From NCBI GenBank assembly GCA_965279655.1, contig OZ257255.1, positions 2,170,001 through 2,234,000 of the forward strand: a stretch of 64,000 bases of DNA. Direction: 5' to 3'. Numbering within the stretch: the stretch's first letter is position 1; every line of letters starts with the position of its first letter. Both the position numbers and the translations under genes were made by a program. A model generated the notes under the pieces. It saw only the letters and a list, made by a program, of their open reading frames with translations. It ran no database searches and was not told where the DNA came from. Below are positions 34,568 to 43,453 of this stretch, one piece after another. Source of the stretch: SCTM01 sp965279655 (lineage in GTDB: Bacteria > Pseudomonadota > Alphaproteobacteria > Rhodospirillales > Rhodospirillaceae).

Positions 34568-35527
34568 ATGACAATGAAGGTCCTCCTCGCTCAGCCGCGG
34601 GGATTTTGCGCTGGCGTGGTCCGGGCGGTCGACATCGTCGAACTCGCGCTGAAGCGGTTCGGCGCGCCGGTCTATGTGCGCCACGAAATCGTCCATAACA
34701 AGCGGGTGGTCGAAGAACTGCGGGCCAAGGGCGCGGTGTTCGTCGACGAGGTCGATGACATTCCGCCGGGCGCCATTACCGTATTTTCAGCACACGGCGT
34801 GGCGCGCACGGTCGAGGACGCGGCCACAGGGCGCGGCCTGGAAGTGCTCGACGCCACCTGCCCGCTGGTTTCCCGGGTGCATACCGAGGGCCAGCGCTAC
34901 GCCGCGGCCGGCTATGAGGTAGTGCTGATCGGCCATGCCGGCCATGCCGAAGTGGAAGGCACCCTGGGGCAAATCGATGGCAAGGTGCATCTGGTGGGAT
35001 CGGTTGCCGATGTGGCCACCCTCAAGATCGATGACGCGGCGAAGCTCGCTTACGTCACCCAGACCACCCTGTCGGTCGACGACACCCGCGAGATCATCGC
35101 CACGCTGCAGCGGCGCTTCCCGACCATCCATGGGCCCGACGTGAAGGACATTTGCTACGCCACCCAGAACCGCCAGCAGGCGGTGCGGGAATTGGCCGAG
35201 CAGGCCGACGTCATCCTGGTGCTGGGCGCGAAGAATAGCTCCAACTCCAACCGACTGCGGGAGATCGGCGAGGAACTGGCCAAGCCCAGCTACCTGATCG
35301 ACGACGCCACAGGCTTGCAGCCGGAATGGCTCGCGGGGAAGAAGGTGGTGGGGATCACCGCCGGCGCCTCGGCCCCGGAGGCCCTCGTGGAAGAGTTGAT
35401 CGCGCGGCTGATGACTTTAGGAGACGTTCAGGTGGAGCGCCTGAGCGGGGTTACCGAAAACATCCATTTCAAGCTGCCGCCGCAGTTGCGGTCGTTTGCA
35501 GCGGCTAGCGCCGTCCCAGCGGAATAA
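34568..35527 (+). CDS. ispH: 4-hydroxy-3-methylbut-2-enyl diphosphate reductase
   Basis: The 319 residues match IspH (LytB). The three iron-sulfur ligand Cys residues lie in PRGFCAGV (Cys14), DATCPLVSRVH and ICYATQNRQ. The active-site His residues are in VRHEIVHNK and GHAGHAEVEGT, and the Ser-Ser-Asn-Ser-Asn motif is in KNSSNSNRL. It makes IPP and DMAPP in the last step of the MEP pathway, in the cytoplasm. It heads the hopanoid region and is followed 14 bases later by hpnH on the same strand, so it supplies precursor to that pathway. An ATG six bases further on is an alternative start. Confidence 0.97.
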   Translation: MTMKVLLAQPRGFCAGVVRAVDIVELALKRFGAPVYVRHEIVHNKRVVEELRAKGAVFVDEVDDIPPGAITVFSAHGVARTVEDAATGRGLEVLDATCPLVSRVHTEGQRYAAAGYEVVLIGHAGHAEVEGTLGQIDGKVHLVGSVADVATLKIDDAAKLAYVTQTTLSVDDTREIIATLQRRFPTIHGPDVKDICYATQNRQQAVRELAEQADVILVLGAKNSSNSNRLREIGEELAKPSYLIDDATGLQPEWLAGKKVVGITAGASAPEALVEELIARLMTLGDVQVERLSGVTENIHFKLPPQLRSFAAASAVPAE

Positions 35528-35541
35528 GGTAGAAGGCGCCC

Positions 35542-36681
35542 ATGGCCGTTCCGTTGATCCAGCAGCTCCGTGTCGGAGCCTATATCGCCAAGCAGAAGCT
35601 CAAGGGCGTGGCGAAGTATCCGCTCGTGCTCATGCTCGAGCCCCTGTTCCGCTGCAACCTCGCCTGCGTGGGCTGCGGCAAGATCGACTATCCGGACGCC
35701 ATCCTGAACAAGCGCCTTTCGCCCGCCGAGTGTTTCGAGGCCGTGGACTCTTGCGGCGCGCCGATGGTCTCTATCCCGGGCGGCGAACCCCTGCTCCACC
35801 GGGAGATCAAGGAAATCGTCGAAGGGATCGTCGCGCGGAAGAAGTTCGTCTACCTCTGCACCAACGCCCTTCTTCTCAAGAAGAAGATGGATCTGTTCAC
35901 GCCCAGCCCCTACCTCACCTTCTCCGTCCACCTGGACGGCCTGAAGGAAGAGCACGATCACGCCGTCTCCCAGGACGGCGTGTTCGAGAAGGCGGTGGAA
36001 GCGATCCAGGAAGCGGTGAAGCGGGGGTTCCGCGTGACCGTGAACTGCACGCTGTTCACCGCGAACGCCGTGCCGGAACGGATCGTGAAATTCTTCGACT
36101 ATGTGATGGCGCTCGGCGTCGAGGGCATCACCGTGGCGCCGGGCTATGCCTATGAGCGCGCGCCCGTTCAGGACCAGTTCCTCGGCCGCACGCAGACCAA
36201 GGAACTGTTCCGCACCATCTTCCGCAAGGGCAAGGAGAACGCTCGCAAGTGGGTGTTCAACCAGTCGACCATGTATCTCGACTTCCTGGCCGGCAATCAG
36301 ACCTACGAATGCACGCCGTGGGGCAACCCGACCCGCAACGTGTTCGGCTGGCAGAAGCCCTGCTACCTGCTGGGCGAAGGCTACGCCAAGACCTTCGACG
36401 AACTGATGACCACCACGGCGTGGGATTCCTACGGCACCGGCAAGTACGAGAAGTGCGCCAACTGCATGGTCCACTGCGGCTACGAGCCGACCGCGGTGAT
36501 CGATACCGCCGCGCACCCGATCCGGGCGCTGAAGGTGTGGCTGCAGGGCATCGAGACCGAGAAGCCCATGGTGGCGGAGATCTCGCTCGACAAGCAGCGC
36601 CCCGCCGAGTTCGTGTTCGAGAAGCAGGTGCAGGGCTTCGTCGAAGCCTCAGGTCAGCCCGAAAGCCGTCGGCGCGCCTAA
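35542..36681 (+). CDS. hpnH: Adenosyl-hopene transferase HpnH, radical SAM
   Basis: The 379-residue protein is a radical SAM enzyme with Cys38, Cys42 and Cys45 in FRCNLACVGCGK, the GGEP motif after MVSIP, and a C-terminal Cys set in CANCMVHCGYEPTA. It matches HpnH throughout. HpnH joins the 5'-deoxyadenosyl group to diploptene to give adenosylhopane, the first step toward C35 hopanoids. It is cotranscribed with ispH. Its 3' end overlaps the convergent hpnG by 33 bases; HpnG is the next enzyme of the route, yet lies on the other strand. Confidence 0.96.
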   Translation: MAVPLIQQLRVGAYIAKQKLKGVAKYPLVLMLEPLFRCNLACVGCGKIDYPDAILNKRLSPAECFEAVDSCGAPMVSIPGGEPLLHREIKEIVEGIVARKKFVYLCTNALLLKKKMDLFTPSPYLTFSVHLDGLKEEHDHAVSQDGVFEKAVEAIQEAVKRGFRVTVNCTLFTANAVPERIVKFFDYVMALGVEGITVAPGYAYERAPVQDQFLGRTQTKELFRTIFRKGKENARKWVFNQSTMYLDFLAGNQTYECTPWGNPTRNVFGWQKPCYLLGEGYAKTFDELMTTTAWDSYGTGKYEKCANCMVHCGYEPTAVIDTAAHPIRALKVWLQGIETEKPMVAEISLDKQRPAEFVFEKQVQGFVEASGQPESRRRA

Positions 36682-37317
36682 GCGCGCCAGCATCTCCAGC
36701 TTTTTCATCGCGACGGACGTGCGCTGACCCAGGCGAATCAGGTCCGGGATCTGCGTGGGATTCATCAGCGCACCGAGGATGGCTTTGCCGATCAGCGGCC
36801 GACCGTCGGCACTGACGGCCTTCAGCGCGATCGGCGGGACCACGTCGTCCGCCGTGTCGGCGATTACGCGCAGGGCCGCGAAGGGCATGTGGGCTTTCGC
36901 CGCCACTTCGGCCACCGCGTAGCTCTCCATGTCCGCGGCGGCAGCGGCCGTCTTCTCGTAAGCGAAGGCTTTCAAGTCAGGGTTCACCAGCACGACCGGC
37001 GTGTCGGCGATGGCCCCGAAGAATTCCGCGCCGACCAGTTCCGCGAGCCGCGCGCGCCAGATGCCGTCGGTCGCCAACCAGGTGTCGCCGCGAACCTCGG
37101 AAGCGACGACCGCCGATCCGCAGGCGGCGGCGGGGTCGAGGCCGCCGGCGAGGCCGAAGCTCATCAGCGCGGTGACACCCGCACCGATCAGCTGTTCAGC
37201 GGCACGTGCGCCGGCGCCGGGTATCAGGCCCGCGACGCAGACGATCAACTGCTCGGACAGATACGGCTGGAGCACACGCGCTTCCATGGGTAATCCTGTG
37301 ACGACGCCGAGGCGCAT
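36649..37317 (-). CDS. hpnG: Hopanoid-associated nucleoside phosphorylase HpnG
   Basis: The 222-residue protein has the purine-nucleoside phosphorylase/MTA fold with GLAGGLDP and the DMESYAVAEVA motif that contacts the ribose. HpnG removes adenine from adenosylhopane to give a phosphoribosyl or ribosyl hopane. The gene begins right after the shc stop. A GTG at 37320 directly precedes the ATG at 37317, and the spacing to GGGA favours the ATG. It is the last gene of the run dxs-hpnD-hpnE-shc-hpnG. The 33-base overlap with hpnH is in antisense. Confidence 0.94.
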   Translation of the reverse strand: MRLGVVTGLPMEARVLQPYLSEQLIVCVAGLIPGAGARAAEQLIGAGVTALMSFGLAGGLDPAAACGSAVVASEVRGDTWLATDGIWRARLAELVGAEFFGAIADTPVVLVNPDLKAFAYEKTAAAAADMESYAVAEVAAKAHMPFAALRVIADTADDVVPPIALKAVSADGRPLIGKAILGALMNPTQIPDLIRLGQRTSVAMKKLEMLARLGAPTAFGLT

Positions 37318-37320
37318 CAC

Positions 37321-39246
37321 TTACATCCCGTAACGGACGTGTTTGGTATTGCTGGTCTTGAGAGCGCGATAACGCGCCAGCGCCCACAGCGGGAAGATCG
37401 CCGCATAGCCGTGGTAGCGCAGATAGAAGACACGCGGGAAGCCGACGGCGGTGAACCACGGTTCTTCCCAGCGGCCGTCCTTGTCGCGCGGGGCATTCAT
37501 CAGATAGTCGATGCCGCGTTTCACGGCGGGATGTTCCACCTCGCCGGCGGCCATAAGGCCCAATACGGCCCAAGCGGTCTGCGACGGCGTGCTCGCGTGC
37601 GCCTGTGCCTTGCGCTCTTCCCAATAGGTCGCGCCGTCCTCGCCCCAGCCGCCGTCGGAGCGCTGGCGTTCCAGGAGCCAACCGACGGCGCGGCGGACGT
37701 AGGGCGCTTTCAGGTCCTCGCCGGCGGCATTGAGCGCGTTGAGCACCGACCATGTGCCGTAAACGTAGTTCGTGCCCCAGCGGCCGAACCAGCTGCCGTC
37801 GGCTTCCTGCTCGCGCTTCAGGTACTCGAGACCGCGCGTCATGCAGGGGTGGTGCTTGTCGGTGCCGATTTGCGCCAGGAAGCTAATGCAGCGCGCGGAC
37901 ACGTCGGCGGTGGGCGGATCGAGCAGCGCGCCGTGATCCGCGAAGGGGATGTGGTTGAGGTAGAAATCCGAATTGTCGATGTCGAACGCGCCCCAGCCGC
38001 CGTTGGTGCTTTGCATGCCGACGATCCATTCGGCGGCGCGGTCGATAGCTTCCTTATGGCGCGCGGGATCGGCGCGATGCAGCGCCATGCCGACCACAGC
38101 GGTGTCGTCCACGTCCGGATAGTGCGCGTTGTTGTACTGGAACGCCCAGCCGCCGGGACGCAAACCCGGGCGCTTCACGGCCCAATCGCCGACGACGTCG
38201 AGGATCTGCTTGTCCTTCAGCCAATCGCAGGCCGCGTCGCCGCCGGCGCCGGTCTCCATCATCGCCTGCACCGCAAGTCCCGTGTCCCAGATCGGCGAGA
38301 CGCAGGGCTGCACGAACGGTTTGCCCTCGCCGGGCGTGATCAGCTTCTTGATGGACAGCTTTGCGACGACCAGGTGCGGATCGTCCTTGGGGTAGCCCAA
38401 GGTTTCCATCGCCATCACGGAATTGGCCATGGCCGGGAAGATGGCGCCGAGACCGTCTTCGCCGTTCAGACGTTCCTTGAAGAACGCGACGGCCTTGTCG
38501 ATGGCGCGGGCGCGCATGCTTTTCGGAACGTGAGGCTCGATCACCCGCAGTAGCTTGTCGATCGCGACGAAGACCGACCCGCCGAAATGGCCGGTGGGAT
38601 TGCGCAGCCAGGTTTTCACGAGGTGCGGCGGCGCGGTGAACAGTTCCTGCACACGCACGCGACGCGGATTCTTGGCCAGCGGCTTCAGGGCCGCGAGCAC
38701 CAGGAGCGGTGCGATGACCACCCGCGACCAATAGGACACGCGGTAGATCGTGAAGGGAAACCAGGATGGCGCGAGGAACAGTTCCACCGGCATCACCGGC
38801 ACCGCACGCCATGGCACTTCACCGAACAGCGCGAGCGCGTAGCGCGTGAAGACGTTCGCGGCCGCCGCGCCGCCACGGGCCAGCACGGCCTCGCGCGCGC
38901 GCTTCATGTGAGGGGCATCGACGGAATCGCCGACGAGCTTGAGCGCGTAGTACGCCTTCACCGTGGCGCTGATATCGAGATCGCCGCCATGAAACAGGGG
39001 CCATCCGCCGTGGGTACCCTGGATGCTGCGGATGTAGTCGGCGAGTTTCGCTTCCTGCGCGTCCTCGATCTCGTCGAGGAAGTGATTGAGCATGATGTAC
39101 TCGGCAGGGATAGTCGCGTCCGCCTCGAGGTCGAACACCCAATGACCGTCCGGTCGCTGACGACGGCGCATGCCTTCAGCCGCCTCGCCGATAGCAGCGT
39201 CGAGGGCGGCAGTTGCGTCCGGCCGTGAAGCGATGTCGATGGTCAT
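37321..39246 (-). CDS. shc: Squalene-hopene cyclase
   Basis: The 641-residue protein has the full cyclase layout of two alpha/alpha barrels. The protonating motif DVDDTA starts at about residue 377. Several QW repeats are present, such as GTHGGWPLF near the N-terminus, QSTNGGWGAFD, EADGSWFGRWG and RSDGGWGE. A membrane-binding hydrophobic segment lies near 215-230. It cyclises squalene to hopene and hopanol as a monotopic inner-membrane enzyme. It overlaps hpnE by four bases and directly precedes hpnG, so the run is one operon. Confidence 0.97.
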   Translation of the reverse strand: MTIDIASRPDATAALDAAIGEAAEGMRRRQRPDGHWVFDLEADATIPAEYIMLNHFLDEIEDAQEAKLADYIRSIQGTHGGWPLFHGGDLDISATVKAYYALKLVGDSVDAPHMKRAREAVLARGGAAAANVFTRYALALFGEVPWRAVPVMPVELFLAPSWFPFTIYRVSYWSRVVIAPLLVLAALKPLAKNPRRVRVQELFTAPPHLVKTWLRNPTGHFGGSVFVAIDKLLRVIEPHVPKSMRARAIDKAVAFFKERLNGEDGLGAIFPAMANSVMAMETLGYPKDDPHLVVAKLSIKKLITPGEGKPFVQPCVSPIWDTGLAVQAMMETGAGGDAACDWLKDKQILDVVGDWAVKRPGLRPGGWAFQYNNAHYPDVDDTAVVGMALHRADPARHKEAIDRAAEWIVGMQSTNGGWGAFDIDNSDFYLNHIPFADHGALLDPPTADVSARCISFLAQIGTDKHHPCMTRGLEYLKREQEADGSWFGRWGTNYVYGTWSVLNALNAAGEDLKAPYVRRAVGWLLERQRSDGGWGEDGATYWEERKAQAHASTPSQTAWAVLGLMAAGEVEHPAVKRGIDYLMNAPRDKDGRWEEPWFTAVGFPRVFYLRYHGYAAIFPLWALARYRALKTSNTKHVRYGM

Positions 39247-40523
39247 GCCGCCCCGCGGTGAACCGTAGGTGCCGCCATCCGTGCCGCCGCGATTTCCCCC
39301 GCAGCGAAGCCCGAGCGCACCGCGCCTTCGATGGTTGCCGGCAGACCCGTATCGGTCCAGTCGCCCGCAAGCAAGAGGTTCCGCACCCTACTCTGGGTTT
39401 TCGGCCGGGCGGCCACAGCCGCCGGGGTCTGCAGGGGCGTCGCGCGGCGTTCTTTAATCACGCGGGCCACGGGCATGGGGCCTTGCGGCAGCGACAGCGC
39501 CGCCGCCACTTCGGGCCAGCACTGGGCCGCGAGGGCGTCGGCGTCCTGGTCGACCACGGACCCCGCCGCGCTGATCGTCACGGAGGCGATGTCGCCGCGC
39601 CGGAACACCCACTGGGACAGGCCGCCGACCACGCCCACGATCTCCGGCGCGGCCTTCGTTTCCGAAATCCGGTAGTGGACATTCACGATAGCCTCGCCGG
39701 CCGGCGGCACGGCGAGCCCGGGCGCAAGTTCCGAGGACACCCACGCGGGCGCTGAAAGAATCACGCTGTCGTTCGCGGTGACCGGCACCGCAACACCGTC
39801 GGCGGTGAGTTCGGTGATGGCATCGTCCTTTTGCGTGAGCGCGTCCACGCGGCATCCCAGTTTCACAGTGACGCCCGCGCGTTCCAGCGCGGCAATGGCG
39901 GGATCGACGAAAGTGTCGGCAAGGCTGCGGCGCGCCACCAGCGGGCGGCAGGCTTGCGCGCCCTTCGCCACTGTTTCCTTCAGCACCGCCTGCATAAGGC
40001 TTGCAGCGCCGTCCGTCGGTGCCGCGTTCAACACGGCCAGGGTCAACGGCTCCCAGAAGCGGCTGAACAATGCGCCGCCGGTGCCGATGCAGTCCGCCAC
40101 GGTGGCGGCGGGATCGGCGCGCAACAAGCGCACGATCGACCAATAGTCCGCGATCTTGGTGTCGGGCACGCGGCGGCGGGAATCCAGGATCCACCAGGGC
40201 ACGGGGCCGTTGCCCGGACGCACGCTCCAGCGCAGACCGCTGTGCACATCGATGAAATCGAACGAGGTCGATGCGGGGCCGACCAGACGATCGCGCGCGC
40301 CGACCGCGTCGAGATAGGCCATGACGGCGTGGTTGCCGCTGAGCAGCAGGTGATTGCCGTTGTCGATCTCTACCCCGAGCTGCGGATCGACGTAGGAGCG
40401 GCATCGCCCGCCCGCGCGCGGCGCGGCTTCATACAGCGTGACGTCCGCGCCGCTGTCCTTCAGCCGCACGGCGGCGGCGAGGCCGGCCATGCCGGCGCCG
40501 ATGATATGGACGCGAGCGATCAT
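39243..40523 (-). CDS. hpnE: Hydroxysqualene dehydroxylase HpnE, FAD-dependent
   Basis: The 426-residue protein starts with the FAD-binding Rossmann motif (VHIIGAGMAGLAAAVRL), then YEAAPRAGGRCRSY, and ends with LLLAGDWTDTGLPATIEGA, the C-terminal FAD contact of amine-oxidase-type desaturases. It corresponds to HpnE, which reduces hydroxysqualene to squalene after HpnC and HpnD. It lies three bases after hpnD and overlaps shc by four, matching the order of the pathway. Confidence 0.95.
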   Translation of the reverse strand: MIARVHIIGAGMAGLAAAVRLKDSGADVTLYEAAPRAGGRCRSYVDPQLGVEIDNGNHLLLSGNHAVMAYLDAVGARDRLVGPASTSFDFIDVHSGLRWSVRPGNGPVPWWILDSRRRVPDTKIADYWSIVRLLRADPAATVADCIGTGGALFSRFWEPLTLAVLNAAPTDGAASLMQAVLKETVAKGAQACRPLVARRSLADTFVDPAIAALERAGVTVKLGCRVDALTQKDDAITELTADGVAVPVTANDSVILSAPAWVSSELAPGLAVPPAGEAIVNVHYRISETKAAPEIVGVVGGLSQWVFRRGDIASVTISAAGSVVDQDADALAAQCWPEVAAALSLPQGPMPVARVIKERRATPLQTPAAVAARPKTQSRVRNLLLAGDWTDTGLPATIEGAVRSGFAAGEIAAARMAAPTVHRGAA

Positions 40524-40526
40524 CGC

Positions 40527-41414
40527 TCAAACCAATCCGTAGTACAGGGCAAGCGCGAGCTTTTCCGCCCGTTGATAGGCGCGCTTGAATCCCTTCGCGG
40601 GCGGCGTGACGCGCCAGCCGTTGAGGCGCAGCCGTTCGAGGGTGTGGCGATAGACCCGCATCATAACGATGGCCGGGCGCATGGCGCGCGCATCGCAGGC
40701 GGCAAGAGCCGCCTCCGCGTCCGCGAACGCTTGTGTCGCGAGCAGACCGACCGGCGTCGTGACGCGGGTGATGAAGGGATGGCGCAGCACGTCGCGGGGC
40801 GTGGTGACCAGCACGCCCGCCGCGTCGAGATATTCGGAAGGCAGATACAGTCGCCCGATCATGGCGTCTTCCGCGACGTCGCGCAGGATGTTGGTGAGTT
40901 GCAGTGCGCGGCCCAGACGGTCCGCGACGCGCATGCCGTTGGCGTTCGGCTCACCGAACACACGCACGCACAGACGCCCCACAGCCGAGGCCACCCGGTC
41001 GCAGTAGAGATCGAGCGTGGCGAGATCGGGCGCGATGATCGGTCCGTTGGCGTCCATCTCCATGCCGGCGATCACGGCGGCGAAATCCGCGCGATCCAGG
41101 CCAAAGCGTTCGACGGCGGGCGCGAGCGCGCGGGTAATGGTGTGATCCGCCGACCCGGCGAACAGAAGATCGATGTGGCGATGCCATTCGGCAAGCGCCG
41201 CGACCTTCTCCGCCGCCGGCTGATCGCCGTCAGCGATATCGTCGACCTCGCGGCAGAAGGCATAGATCGCGAACAGCGCATCGCTCTTGGCGCGCGGCAC
41301 GAACCGCATCGCCCAGTAGAACGACGAGCCCGCGGTCTGCACGCGGTTGCGCACTTCCGCGAGATCGGTGCGGGAGGGGAGACGTTCCAGAGCGTGGGTT
41401 TCCGCAACGTTCAT
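40527..41414 (-). CDS. hpnD: Presqualene diphosphate synthase HpnD
   Basis: From the ATG at 41414 the protein has 295 residues; a longer frame would run back into dxs. Both Asp-rich motifs of the trans-isoprenyl head-to-head synthases are present: CREVDDIADG and LTNILRDVAEDA. They are set in the helical fold with FYWAMRFVPRAK, YCDRVASAVGRL and RLYLPSEYL. HpnD joins two farnesyl diphosphates to presqualene diphosphate. The gene begins 16 bases after dxs in the same operon. No good ribosome site precedes the ATG, so it may depend on translation of dxs. Confidence 0.95.
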   Translation of the reverse strand: MNVAETHALERLPSRTDLAEVRNRVQTAGSSFYWAMRFVPRAKSDALFAIYAFCREVDDIADGDQPAAEKVAALAEWHRHIDLLFAGSADHTITRALAPAVERFGLDRADFAAVIAGMEMDANGPIIAPDLATLDLYCDRVASAVGRLCVRVFGEPNANGMRVADRLGRALQLTNILRDVAEDAMIGRLYLPSEYLDAAGVLVTTPRDVLRHPFITRVTTPVGLLATQAFADAEAALAACDARAMRPAIVMMRVYRHTLERLRLNGWRVTPPAKGFKRAYQRAEKLALALYYGLV

Positions 41415-41430
41415 CGGGCGACCGAAAACG

Positions 41431-43365
41431 TCACCGCCACTGGCGGAAGCCGGCGGCGCCGATGCGACCCGAGAGGCGCACGGTGCCGGCGCGCGGCTGC
41501 CGGCCAAGGGCTGCGATGGCGGCGTCGGCGATGTGCCGCGCCTGCAAGCCCGCCTCTTCGTATTGCTCCTCCGGTTTGCCGTGGGGCAGGAAGCGGTCCG
41601 GCAGCGTCAGGGTGCGCACCTTGAGCCCGCGATCCAGACGTCCGGACTGGGCGAGGAAGCCGAGCACATGGGAACCGAACCCGCCGATGGAGCCTTCCTC
41701 CACGGTGATGAGGACTTCATGGGTTTCCGCGAGCTGGTCGATGAGGGCTTCGTCGATAGGCTTGGCGAAACGGGCGTCCGCCACGGTGATCGCGAGGCCC
41801 TGGGCCATCAGATGATCCGCCGCCTTAAGGCATTCGCTCAGGCGCGCGCCCAGGCTGACAATGGCGATCTCGGAGCCCTCGCGCACGATGCGGCCCTTGC
41901 CGATGGGCAGCGCTTCGCCGCGTTCCGGCAACGCCACGCCGACGCCTTCGCCGCGCGGGAAGCGCACGGCGCTGGGGCGGTCGTCTATGGCCACGCAGGT
42001 GGCGATCATGTGCTTCAGTTCCGCCTCATCGGCGGCGGCCATCACCACCATGTCCGGCAGGCAGGTGAGATAGGCGAGATCGAACGAACCGGCATGGGTG
42101 GCGCCGTCGGCCCCGACAAGGCCCGCGCGGTCGATGGCAAAGCGCACCGGCAGGCGCTGGAGCGCCACGTCGTGCACCACCTGATCGAAGGCGCGCTGCA
42201 GGAAACAGGAATAGATCGTCGCGAAGGGTTTCAGACCCTCCGCCGCCAGGCCGGCCGCGAAGGTCACGGCGTGCTGTTCGGCGATGCCGACGTCGAAGCA
42301 GCGGTCCGGGTATGCCTTGGCGAACGCATCGAGACCCGTGCCGCTGGGCATGGCCGCGGTGATGGCGACGACATCGGGATCGCGCGCGGCTTCTTCCATC
42401 AACGCTTGCGCGAAGACCTTGGTGTAGGTCGGCGCCGCCGCGGCGGACTTCGCGATGGCACCGGTGCGCAGATCGAAGCGTTCGACCGCGTGATAATTCT
42501 CCGGGTGCGCGCCCTGGAACGGGTGGCCCTTACCCTTCTCCGTCAGCACATGCACCAGCACGGGCCCGGACATCGCGCGCACGGCCTTCAGCACGGTGAC
42601 GAGTTGCAGCACATTGTGGCCGTCGATGGGGCCGACGTAGCGGAAGCCGAACTGTTCGAACAGCGTCTTCTCGGCGTGGGTTGTGCCCGACAGGGACGCG
42701 GCGATCTCCGCATCGCTCAACGGCGCGCGGCGGGCCTTCAGGTCCTTGAGGTAGTTCGTGAGCGCGCCGACTGACGGCGCGATCGACATGTCGTTGTCGT
42801 TGAGGATGACCGTCAGCGGCACCTTGGAGGCGCCGGCGTTGTTCAGGGCTTCGAACGCCATGCCGGCGCTCATGGCGCCGTCGCCGATCACCGCCACCAC
42901 CCGCCGATCCGTCTTGCTGTGGGCGGCCGCGACCGCCATGCCGAAGGCGGCGGAGATGGAGGTGGAACTGTGGGCCGCGCCGAACGGGTCGAACGCGCTT
43001 TCCGCGCGCTGCGTAAAGCCGTACAACCCGCCGCGCTTGCGGATGGTACGCATTTGCGCGCGACGGCCGGTGAGCACTTTGTGCGGGTAGGCTTGGTGGC
43101 TGACGTCCCACAACAGCCGGTCATGGGGCGTCTGATACGTGTAGTGGAGCGCAACGGTGAGTTCGACGACGCCCAAGCCGGCACCGAAGTGCCCGCCGGT
43201 ATCGGCGGCGGCGGCGATTACGTCGCGGCGCAATTCATCGGCCAGCTGCGGCAAATCCGCGGTGCTCAGCGCGCGCAACTCCGCCGGCCCGGCGATCCGG
43301 TCCAGAAGCGGCGTCTGCGCGTCCCCTGTCACGCTCTTTGACGATCCGACGTGATCGTTCGACAT
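41431..43365 (-). CDS. dxs: 1-deoxy-D-xylulose-5-phosphate synthase
   Basis: The 644-residue protein matches DXS. GHFGAGLGVVELTVALHY is in the N-terminal domain. The thiamine diphosphate motif is GDGAMSAGMAFEALNNAG with NDNDMSI. AHSSTSISAAFGMA follows, then the transketolase part GIAEQHAVTFAAGLA and FAIDRAGLVGADGATHAG. It makes the first MEP-pathway intermediate from pyruvate and glyceraldehyde 3-phosphate. It is the first gene of the operon dxs-hpnD-hpnE-shc-hpnG, so carbon entry and cyclisation would be induced together. I chose the ATG at 43365 with GGGGTGGGA just upstream; a GTG sits six bases earlier. Confidence 0.96.
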   Translation of the reverse strand: MSNDHVGSSKSVTGDAQTPLLDRIAGPAELRALSTADLPQLADELRRDVIAAAADTGGHFGAGLGVVELTVALHYTYQTPHDRLLWDVSHQAYPHKVLTGRRAQMRTIRKRGGLYGFTQRAESAFDPFGAAHSSTSISAAFGMAVAAAHSKTDRRVVAVIGDGAMSAGMAFEALNNAGASKVPLTVILNDNDMSIAPSVGALTNYLKDLKARRAPLSDAEIAASLSGTTHAEKTLFEQFGFRYVGPIDGHNVLQLVTVLKAVRAMSGPVLVHVLTEKGKGHPFQGAHPENYHAVERFDLRTGAIAKSAAAAPTYTKVFAQALMEEAARDPDVVAITAAMPSGTGLDAFAKAYPDRCFDVGIAEQHAVTFAAGLAAEGLKPFATIYSCFLQRAFDQVVHDVALQRLPVRFAIDRAGLVGADGATHAGSFDLAYLTCLPDMVVMAAADEAELKHMIATCVAIDDRPSAVRFPRGEGVGVALPERGEALPIGKGRIVREGSEIAIVSLGARLSECLKAADHLMAQGLAITVADARFAKPIDEALIDQLAETHEVLITVEEGSIGGFGSHVLGFLAQSGRLDRGLKVRTLTLPDRFLPHGKPEEQYEEAGLQARHIADAAIAALGRQPRAGTVRLSGRIGAAGFRQWR

Positions 43366-43453
43366 TCCCACCCCGGACCCTCACGAGTGCGTAACGAGAG
43401 TTCCTTCCCGGCGACGTGTTACACGGCCAGGCGGTCTCCCAATCGTTTGTTTA

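Noticed and set aside
35542..36681. HpnP (C2-methylase) as identity of a radical SAM gene
   Set aside because: HpnP has a B12-binding domain and different Cys context. The protein matches HpnH along its length, and neither other radical SAM protein in the window resembles HpnP.
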